This document shows positions 60,001-64,000 of a stretch of 64,000 bases of DNA, piece by piece. The translations under genes and the position numbers were made by a program. The notes beneath the pieces are model-generated. The model made no database searches. It saw only the letters and a list, made by a program, of their open reading frames with translations, and was not told the DNA's origin. Within the stretch, counting starts at the first letter, position 1. Every line of letters starts with the position of its first letter. Origin of the DNA: Xylocopa sonorina (Eukaryota > Arthropoda > Insecta > Hymenoptera > Apidae); NCBI RefSeq assembly GCF_050948175.1, contig NC_135201.1:3534001-3598000 (forward strand), written 5' to 3'.

Positions 60001-61525
60001 GGCCCGCTCCAGGAGACGTTCGGCGATTTCTGGCGGATGTGCTGGGAGTTAAGGTCGAGCACGATCGTGATGATGACGAAACTCGAGGAGAGAACGAGGA
60101 TAAAGTGCGACCAGTACTGGCCAAGCAGAGGGTCTGAGACCTACGGTCTGATGACGATAACGATCACGGACGTTCAGGAACTGGCCACCTATTGCATTCG
60201 TACTTTCCAAATATCTCGCGCTGGCTACTCAGAGAGACGCGAGATAAAGCAACTACAGTTCACCGCCTGGCCTGACCACGGTGTGCCCGAGCACCCCGCC
60301 CCATTCTTGCAGTTCCTGCGCAGAGTCAGATCCCTGAATCCACCCGACAGCGGGCCGCTGATCGTCCATTGCAGCGCGGGCGTTGGCAGGACCGGTTGCT
60401 TCATCGTCATAGACTCGATGCTCGAACGGATCAAACACGAGAAAATGATCGACATATACGGCCACGTGACTTGCCTGCGCGCCCAGAGGAACTACATGGT
60501 CCAAACCGAGGATCAGTACGTGTTCATCCACGACGCGCTCTACGAGGCGGTCATCTGCGGTAACACGGAGGTGCCCGCGAGAAACTTGCACTCCCACATC
60601 CAGAAACTGATGCAGCCAGAAATCGACAACATCACCGGCATGGAACTCGAGTTTAAGAAGCTGTCCAACATCAAGGTAGACTCGTCGCGGTTCATATCGG
60701 CGAACCTGCCCTGCAACAAGCACAAGAACCGACTGGTGCACATCTTGCCATACGAGTGCACCAGAGTGTGTCTGCAACCGCAGCGCAACATCGAGGGCTC
60801 GGATTACATAAACGCCAGCCTGATCGACGGTTACCGGTACCGTGGTGCGTACATCGCCACCCAGGGTCCCCTTTGCGACACCACGGACGACTTCTGGCGT
60901 ATGCTGTGGGAGCACAACTCCACGATCGTGGTCATGCTGACGAAACTGAAGGAGATGGGCAGGGAGAAGTGCCATCAGTACTGGCCGTCCGACAGATCGA
61001 TTCGTTATCAGTGCTTCGTCGTCGATCCCATCGCTGAGTACAACATGCCGCAGTACATCCTGCGGGAGTTCAAGGTGACGGACGCGCGCGACGGAGTTAG
61101 CCGCACAGTCAGGCAATTCCAGTTCACCGACTGGCCGGAACAGGGTGTCCCAAAGTCCGGCGACGGGTTCATCGACTTCATCGGACAGGTGCACAAAACG
61201 AAAGAGCAGTTCGGCCAGGACGGGCCGATAACCGTGCACTGCAGCGCCGGGGTTGGTCGAACCGGCGTTTTCATCACGCTTAGCATCGTGCTCGAACGTA
61301 TGCAGTACGAGGGGGTGGTCGACATCTTCCAAACGGTCAGAATATTGCGAACGCAACGTCCAGCTATGGTTCAAACCGAGGTTCGTTGGTACATCTTTGC
61401 GTACTTATTTTATAAGTTTGTTATTTCAGTATAACTGAATGCGATCGTTTCTTTAGGACCAATACCAGTTTTGCTACCGTGCCAGTTTGGAGTATTTAGG
61501 TTCGTTCGATCACTACGCCAACTGA
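30377..61525 (+). CDS. Lar: Receptor-type tyrosine-protein phosphatase Lar (gene-level span, 15 joined exons, 5' partial)
   Basis: Type IIa receptor tyrosine phosphatase of the plasma membrane. By family knowledge it acts in axon guidance and synapse formation, with D1 dephosphorylating phosphotyrosine proteins. Coding segments are 30377-30559, 41269-41379, 41960-42235, 42570-42854, 44442-44542, 44665-44994, 45318-45468, 46571-46867, 57024-57163, 57254-57453, 57547-57713, 57836-59193, 59276-59502, 59574-61380 and 61457-61525. All junctions are AG/GT and phases match throughout, giving 5702 nt and 1900 residues plus stop. Domain order is Ig2, Ig3, nine FN3, transmembrane helix (~1251-1275), D1, D2. 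Drosophila Lar is about 2029 residues, so only the signal peptide and Ig1 are missing, and they probably lie upstream of this window. The many matching motifs (VRRVAP, GVPSQP, VPGAPPRN, HCSAGVGRTG twice) make the assignment to Lar rather than another RPTP very secure. Confidence 0.97.
32030..32092. repeat. TA/TG-rich palindromic patch
   Basis: A chain of short palindromes (cacgtg, gtacgtac, acatgt) running into a tatatata tract. Confidence 0.7.
38242..38655. repeat. Direct repeat pair, ~45 bp each, 366 bp apart
   Basis: gtaaacatattttctgtttg at 38242 reappears as gtaaacatattttccgtttg at 38608, and both continue into a gaatcgagNNcg segment. They account for the repeated QTENMF element in the long minus-strand open frame here. 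Confidence 0.65.
38998..39290. repeat. Tandem duplication, two copies of ~135-158 bp
   Basis: Copy 1 (38998-39132) and copy 2 (39133-39290) share actgagaaNaaattttagta, the tgttttctac segment, ctctttattctttttctgta and the closing aactatttaaaaaattcacg. Copy 2 carries an extra ~24 bp in the middle. High similarity suggests a recent duplication. Confidence 0.85.
41269..41379 (+). CDS. Lar: Lar exon b: second half of Ig domain 2
   Basis: Residues 62-98, phase 1 to phase 1. The exon starts with GALQITKSEVKDQG and contains the F-strand cysteine in GTYECVANN (codon 41319, residue 79), which pairs with the cysteine of the preceding exon to form the Ig2 disulfide. It closes with SAILYVK, the last strand of Ig2. 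The acceptor gttttacag is good and the donor G|gtacac is moderate. The 111-nt exon is separated from its partner by a 10.7-kb intron, so one Ig domain is split over a very long distance, at the same place as in vertebrate relatives. Confidence 0.95.
41380..41959 (+). other. Lar: Lar intron between Ig2 and Ig3 (580 bp)
   Basis: Phase-1 intron at the position where vertebrate LAR genes carry mini-exon meB. I looked for a short in-frame acceptor-donor pair and found none that is convincing. No other feature is visible. Confidence 0.85.
41960..42235 (+). CDS. Lar: Lar exon c: Ig domain 3
   Basis: Residues 99-190, a single exon for the complete third Ig domain, phase 1 to phase 1. It opens with VRRVAPSFSIPP, almost invariant in the LAR family. 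The disulfide pair is in LNLTCVAVGSPMPYVKW and VNYTCTAAS. NLT and NYT are potential N-glycosylation sites. The acceptor is cacgcag. The donor is an unusual T|gttcgt with T at +3. The downstream exon starts a new FN3 domain, so this exon is an exact domain module. Confidence 0.95.
42236..42569 (+). other. Lar: Lar intron between Ig3 and FN3-1 with a second strong acceptor
   Basis: This 334-nt intron has a good branch-point-like actaat at 42440-42445 followed by a pyrimidine-rich tract and caacag ending at 42476. A proximal acceptor ends at 42569. The 93 nt between the two acceptors are open in the FN3-1 frame. Confidence 0.75.
42570..42854 (+). CDS. Lar: Lar exon d: FN3 domain 1
   Basis: Residues 191-285. 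The exon encodes a whole FN3 domain from LPSAPENVQV to VTVTTGET, with the characteristic core tryptophan (VKLTWSYKGPG) and the tyrosine-leucine core signature (YHVRSLSPYTEYELYVIAVN). It is very close to fly Lar FN3-1. It enters in phase 1 from a caatttcag acceptor with a weak pyrimidine tract and leaves in phase 1 through a|gtcagt. A stronger acceptor lies 93 nt upstream in the same open frame (see findings), so the true 5' edge may vary between isoforms. Confidence 0.95.
42855..44441 (+). other. Lar: Lar intron between FN3-1 and FN3-2 (1.6 kb) containing the candidate microexon
   Basis: Phase-1 intron rich in T and TC tracts (43560-43620, 43920-44020, 44240-44290). The 24-nt microexon candidate at 43838-43861 divides it into 983-nt and 580-nt parts. 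Nothing else coding is visible. Confidence 0.8.
43838..43861 (+). CDS. Lar: Candidate Lar microexon (24 nt) between FN3-1 and FN3-2
   Basis: Within the intron between exons d and e, a T-rich tract ending in caatag is followed by 24 nt and then a perfect gtaagt donor. The segment is a multiple of three, fits phase 1 on both sides, has no stop, and would insert T-E-S-T-N-G-G-A into the linker between FN3-1 and FN3-2 just before the K-P-G-T that opens FN3-2. LAR-family genes are known to use mini-exons in vertebrates, though I know of none at this site. Including it is optional for the reading frame. The call is an inference from splice signals and phase. Confidence 0.6.
44442..44542 (+). CDS. 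Lar: Lar exon e: first third of FN3 domain 2
   Basis: Residues 286-319, phase 1 to phase 0. Translation gives PGTAPRAVQARPLSSSTMV then IQWDEPETPNGQVT, with the conserved FN3 tryptophan and the proline-rich turn. It continues into the next exon as GYKVYY, exactly as in fly Lar. The acceptor gcgttctag is good and the donor acg|gtcagt has C at +3. It is separated from the next exon by only 122 nt. Confidence 0.95.
44665..44994 (+). CDS. Lar: Lar exon f: rest of FN3 domain 2 and start of FN3 domain 3
   Basis: Residues 320-429, phase 0 at both ends. It completes FN3-2 (GYKVYYTMDPNQ to PVQIKTQQ; core LTTISDLTPHTIYTIRVQAL) and begins FN3-3 at GVPSQPEMLTAVDIG, with its core W in VTLQWKKPAHS. The exon ends at YELYWNDTYAQ, where the fly protein continues NQAHHKR. 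The acceptor is ccgtctgcag and the donor cag|gtacgc. Confidence 0.95.
44995..45317 (+). other. Lar: Lar intron inside FN3-3 (323 bp)
   Basis: Phase-0 intron from gtacgc to gtgtttcag. No feature is visible inside. Confidence 0.85.
45318..45468 (+). CDS. Lar: Lar exon g: second half of FN3 domain 3
   Basis: Residues 430-479, phase 0 to phase 1. Translation EKHHRKIPVTENYTLTNLYP followed by a core with W-L-A-A-R-S-Q-R-G-E-G-A is nearly identical to the fly sequence and closes FN3-3 at VRTKQY. The acceptor is gtgtttcag and the donor g|gtaagc. A 1.1-kb intron follows. Confidence 0.95.
45469..46570 (+). other. Lar: Lar intron between FN3-3 and FN3-4 (1.1 kb)
   Basis: Phase-1 intron, gtaagc to gttatacag, with a TA microsatellite at about 45931-45966 and T-rich tracts before the acceptor. 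The frame upstream of the acceptor is open for about 120 codons but has no domain character. Confidence 0.85.
46571..46867 (+). CDS. Lar: Lar exon h: FN3 domain 4
   Basis: Residues 480-578. One phase-1/phase-1 exon of 297 nt encodes the whole domain from VPGAPPRNVSG to TVKTHED. The core tryptophan is in ILVTWEPPP, and the EYRIWVLAGTSVGDGPPS stretch is diagnostic for Lar. Because it is symmetrical it can be skipped without a frameshift; in vertebrate PTPRS and PTPRD, FN3 domains 4-7 are often spliced out. The acceptor gttatacag follows a long T/C tract, and the donor is g|gtatgt. The 10.2-kb intron follows. Confidence 0.95.
49037..49240. repeat. A-rich and TATA-rich simple sequence in the 10.2-kb Lar intron
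   Basis: A TATA patch, a ~75-nt A/G polypurine run and a second series of tatata/catata repeats, including a cacatgtcgtgta palindromic core. Confidence 0.75.
52013..52095. repeat. Compound (CTAT)n / (CTCT)n / (CTACT)n microsatellite
   Basis: CT, CTAT and CTACT units follow each other for about 80 nt with almost no other bases. Confidence 0.9.
52881..52900. repeat. (AC)n microsatellite
   Basis: Ten uninterrupted AC dinucleotides, preceded by acacacgcat. Confidence 0.9.
54005..54038. repeat. (CT)n microsatellite
   Basis: Seventeen uninterrupted CT dinucleotides. Confidence 0.9.
54395..54413. repeat. (TA)n microsatellite
   Basis: About nine TA dinucleotides. Confidence 0.85.
55224..55238. 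repeat. Poly-G run (15 nt)
   Basis: Fifteen consecutive G on the plus strand, the longest G homopolymer in the window. Confidence 0.85.
56133..56150. repeat. (GC)n microsatellite
   Basis: About nine GC dinucleotides, a potential Z-DNA-forming tract. In vertebrate genomes such CpG runs are depleted by methylation. Confidence 0.85.
57024..57163 (+). CDS. Lar: Lar exon i: first half of FN3 domain 5
   Basis: Residues 579-625, phase 1 to phase 0. VPGDPQDVKATPINSTAIHV and the following EWKPP are almost identical to fly Lar FN3-5, and NST is a possible N-glycosylation site. The exon ends in GYHIHVQEVREE. The acceptor is gcgttccag and the donor gag|gtcagt, again with C at +3. It lies only 90 nt upstream of the next exon. 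Confidence 0.95.
57254..57453 (+). CDS. Lar: Lar exon j: rest of FN3 domain 5 and start of FN3 domain 6
   Basis: Residues 626-691, phase 0 to phase 2. It encodes GKDLLNEPIRR through the core LQPDTSYSVQVAALTRKGDG to HVKTPGGVP, where FN3-6 begins, then NRPHVNV. Two GT sites are possible at the 3' end. Only the one at 57454 (aaa|gtgggt) gives the phase required by the next exon and restores a continuous VNVK-VLSRDP reading like the fly VSLK-IMERE. Confidence 0.93.
57547..57713 (+). CDS. Lar: Lar exon k: middle of FN3 domain 6
   Basis: Residues 692-747, phase 2 to phase 1. It encodes VLSRDPDVLELDWSQPV then YGDLLGYRIRYGIKNQTLKE, carrying the core tryptophan of FN3-6. It ends at KITDL, and the final base g forms an Asp codon with the next exon. 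The acceptor is gcattgcag and the donor g|gtaagc. A 122-nt intron follows. Confidence 0.95.
57836..59193 (+). CDS. Lar: Lar exon l: end of FN3-6, FN3-7, FN3-8, FN3-9 and membrane-proximal region
   Basis: Residues 748-1200, the longest ectodomain exon (1358 nt), phase 1 to phase 0. It finishes FN3-6 (VDYEFRVAGQNAIGFGQETV). It then encodes FN3-7 (PPTNLSYFF, core CVTWDKP), FN3-8 (from IGRAPMSVKAVA, core VEVWWEPV) and FN3-9 (from VPLDLSAPDS, core MTLSWKPP). The membrane-proximal region follows, with MVKPDFYGVVNGEE and ASEEYGPISHYYL. A basic KNKR at 59140-59151 fits a minimal furin-type site near where vertebrate LAR is cleaved, but cleavage here is only inferred. The acceptor is cctctcacag and the donor aag|gtaaca. 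Confidence 0.96.
59276..59502 (+). CDS. Lar: Lar exon m: membrane-proximal stalk and transmembrane helix
   Basis: Residues 1201-1275, phase 0 to phase 2. It starts HLYTSSPFSEYLSLDMRE, which is conserved with the fly. A proline-rich stalk follows (PPGEPPRRPNPNTP). A single hydrophobic helix of about 24 residues comes next, from MVWVIGPII (59426) to LLFVIK, and ends in the basic stop-transfer RRRR shared with the next exon. This anchors the receptor with Ig/FN3 domains outside and phosphatase domains inside. The donor is ag|gtgagt. Confidence 0.96.
59574..61380 (+). CDS. Lar: Lar exon n: juxtamembrane wedge, phosphatase D1 and most of D2
   Basis: Residues 1276-1878, one 1807-nt exon. After RRQPCKAPDQAAVTRPLM it encodes the wedge (ISELGNHIERLKANDN) and D1. 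D1 has KNRY (Tyr codon 59869), the WPD loop (WPDHG, Asp codon 60274, residue 1510) and the P-loop HCSAGVGRTG (catalytic Cys codon 60370, residue 1542). D2 follows from about residue 1640 with a second HCSAGVGRTG (Cys codon 61240, residue 1832). In D2 the KNRY tyrosine is Leu (codon 60733) and the WPD aspartate is Glu (WPEQG, codon 61138). In mammalian LAR these two changes account for the inactivity of D2, so D1 is the enzyme and D2 is regulatory. The donor gag|gttcgt has T at +3. Confidence 0.97.
61457..61525 (+). CDS. Lar: Lar exon o: C-terminus of D2 and stop codon
   Basis: The last 22 residues, DQYQFCYRASLEYLGSFDHY followed by AN and a TGA at 61523-61525. They form the final helix of D2 and end almost exactly like the fly protein. 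Phase 0, acceptor gtttctttag. The 76-nt intron before it is the shortest in the window. If retained, it would add a short alternative tail with a stop at 61432-61434 and lose this helix. Confidence 0.96.
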   Translation, partial: DQYQFCYRASLEYLGSFDHYAN

Positions 61526-64000
61526 CAACCCGACACGCGTGAAGAGAGGGAATCGACCAGGGACAGAAGAGACCGCCAGAGGAACGAAAGAGAGGTCGGT
61601 GAACGGGCGAAAGTGCGACGTGTCTAGTACGATGATTTACTCGTTTATTATGTAAGTTTGTAAGTATGTAGCCTATACCACGGATTTCGGGCAAAACGTA
61701 CTATACTCGTACCTTCCACGGACAAATACAGTAGAGGGAGAGTGAGACGATAAATTATGCTAGCCCCTCGGGCAACCAAGAAACGTAGTAGCCAACTATC
61801 TCGTAGTCAATGGTGTCTCGCGGAGCAGAGTCTCAAGGTACGAAAGGGGAAAGGTTTCATTTTTTTTATCGGCATCGCGTAACTGCTCAACCCGAATTTT
61901 ATTCAAACCCTCCCGCACGACGATGGCGGGACAAGACTGCCGTTTAAACTGCTTCACGGCCGATAATCATATCTGTAGGAATATACGTTATCAAAATTTT
62001 TCTTTCTCGATTCGAAGAAAAAAAAAGGAAAAAAAAAAGAAACAAGGAACAAAGAGAGACAGAGACTCGTACACGAACACGTACACGTGTATACACACAG
62101 GTGGAAGCAATTTGGACGTATTTCAACGTTACGAATCGGCGAAGAGGATCGAGCGTAGGCGACGCGACAAAGCGCGAAGAGGACATGTATTATGAGATGA
62201 TACGTAATCGGAAGTTCGATCAGAAAAACATATCCAATTCAACGAGAGACGATGACATTTTACGATTACGTCTACCGTCCAAATTGCTTGAACGAGAGTA
62301 GAAAATTGACGGCTGCTTGAACACAACCCCCCACAAAACGCAAGGGCAAAGAAACTGACGAGGATTATTATTTTGCGATCGTGTGCCTCGCGATCGAGCA
62401 TCGACGCTGCGCGACGGTTCGTTCTGACGTCGCGACGGCGTCGTACACTTTCCTATTCGTTGGAGAACAGTGCTTCCATATTAGTGGGAAACGTAACACG
62501 TCTGAAAGCGAGCGACTACGGGCGCAAAATGCGCTTCGTCAGCGGCTAGAAGAAATTTCGGTGGAAGAGCGCGCGCGTGGCACATTCCAAAAGTACTTAT
62601 CGATGCGACACGGAATAGAAAAAAAAAAAAAAGAAACAAGCTTCGTGGACGAATCCGGAAGAGAAATCACGAGAGATCGCTTGATAATAAGGGGACGAGA
62701 AGAACATAGAAAGACGTAAAATTTCCGCTCAGTGACGAGAAAATTACCATACTGCCAAATCGACAATTAATCATGCTGAAACCCATTACGCACGATAGGG
62801 GATCTTCTCATTACCTACTGTAATTTTAAGTAGATCGTAAGGCGATTGTGTCTAAGATTAGCGTGTAAGAGATGCCATTAGAAGAGGAAAAAGAATAATG
62901 CAACTGGGTCTGAATGAGGGAAGGATGAAAGGGAAACGGTGCCTATATTCAATTAAAATGCACAAAGGTGTTGTGCAGAGGTTTCTATGCGAACTAATTT
63001 AAAACTAACTAGAAGCACTGTATGTCGGATTTGCGTACGACCCCCCCACACCCCTACCTACCCCCGAAACCCCATCCCCCCGAGCCCTCGATGCCCTCCT
63101 GTACAAAGTTCCACCGTAGGCTTCTACCTCGACTACTTTTACGATTTTCCCGGCAGCTAAACTATCGCCCGCGGTACTTGCCCAGAGACTTGGATCATTA
63201 ACTGTCACTCACATGGTTTACATTGTTACAATCGGGTAGCTACCACAACGCTTTTCGCGCTGGCGATTAAATTCGTTTGGTACAATTTATCGAATGGCAT
63301 AGGATAGGAGCCAGACACGAAACGAAACGAAACAAAGCCCTTGGCGAGTCAACGAAAATTTCGTAACGAATATACAATTAACCGTTCGCCAAACGAATGC
63401 CAGGAACGAACGTTGGATCATGCGTTCGCGATCGATCGTGCTCGGCGTATCCCTTTCGATAACGATAGAGAAATTTTGCGGTTGAAACGTTTACAGAAAA
63501 AAAAAATGAATTCTACGAGTAGTCTATGAGGACAATAAGCATGTGCTCGTTTACATATCTTCTATATTTCGAAAATTCCATCGTACCGTTCGCTATAGAG
63601 TCCGTTCTATCGCTATTCGATATGGTAGAGCGTAAAATTCTATTTATATCTCATATATAAGTATGCATACACGATAAACAAATATACGTATCCAGCTAGA
63701 GATGAGAAAGGAGGGTTCGCGCGTTTTTGGCATTCCTTTGGTTTTCGACCGTCAGCTGTACAATAATCTATATCGAGTGCTCTCGCTATGCGAATTATCG
63801 GTGAAACGAGGAAAAAAAAAGAAGAAAAGAACAAGAGAAAAAATCACGGCAAAAAAAAGAAAACATACAAGAAAGGAAACGAATCAGTATTACTCTTCTA
63901 GACTCAGCTTTCCAATTTCAAAGCGTCGTTCAAGTCGAGCACTTTACGTAGGGATGGTTTCTCAGATAAAAGAAAAAATGTGGTTCGAGGGTCAGGAATT
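61526..64000 (+). other. Lar: Lar 3' untranslated region (end not determined)
   Basis: Non-coding sequence after the stop codon, with no convincing new ORF or splice pattern. ATTAAA-type hexamers occur near 62952 and 63266, but no clean AATAAA with a downstream GT-rich element stands out, so the cleavage site may be beyond the window. It contains A-rich purine runs (62017-62042, 62618-62633, 63810-63870) and a C-rich patch near 63041-63090. The length is compatible with the long 3' UTRs of neuronal insect transcripts, but this is inference. Confidence 0.55.

Noticed and set aside
60253..61374. 373-codon minus-strand open frame
   Set aside because: It is the antisense shadow of the Lar phosphatase exon. 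Its composition follows from the codon use of the plus strand.

Overview
This is a eukaryotic, insect-type window holding the 3' two thirds of one large plus-strand gene, the receptor tyrosine phosphatase Lar (LAR / PTPRF-S-D family, type IIa RPTP). Fifteen exons from position 30377 to the stop codon at 61523-61525 can be joined with compatible splice phases. They encode 1900 residues: Ig2, Ig3, nine fibronectin type III (FN3) domains, a transmembrane helix, a catalytic phosphatase domain (D1), a second pseudo-phosphatase domain (D2) and the C-terminus. The protein resembles Drosophila Lar along its whole length, but the signal peptide and Ig1 (about 130 residues in the fly) are not visible and are probably encoded upstream of the window. 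The sequence is intron-rich, of moderate GC with locally very high CpG, and full of short microsatellites. That fits a hymenopteran (bee or ant) better than a fly or beetle, but this is an inference from composition. Residue numbers below count from the first, split codon of the exon at 30377. Layout: 1-30376 has no exon I can recognise and is best read as part of a giant 5' intron of Lar. It contains microsatellites, a hairpin, a ~70-bp tandem repeat (28.4-28.6 kb) and a strongly diverged ~150-bp tandem array (29.2-30.1 kb). Exon a (half of Ig2) is at 30.4 kb, followed by a 10.7-kb intron. Exons b-h (rest of Ig2 to FN3-4) cluster at 41.3-46.9 kb. A 10.2-kb intron rich in simple sequence follows, then exons i-o (FN3-5 to the C-terminus) at 57.0-61.5 kb and a 3' UTR running toward or past the window end. 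How it works (family knowledge): Lar is a neuronal cell-surface adhesion receptor. Its Ig and FN3 domains bind extracellular and synaptic ligands, and D1 removes phosphate from phosphotyrosine to control axon guidance and synapse growth. D2 is regulatory. The most interesting observations are possible unannotated splice forms of this receptor: a well-formed 24-nt microexon between FN3-1 and FN3-2, a strong upstream acceptor that would add 31 in-frame residues between Ig3 and FN3-1, and weaker candidates at 35970 (45 nt, inside Ig2), 54311 (9 nt) and 53252 (a possible truncating terminal exon). All are read by eye and need transcript evidence.
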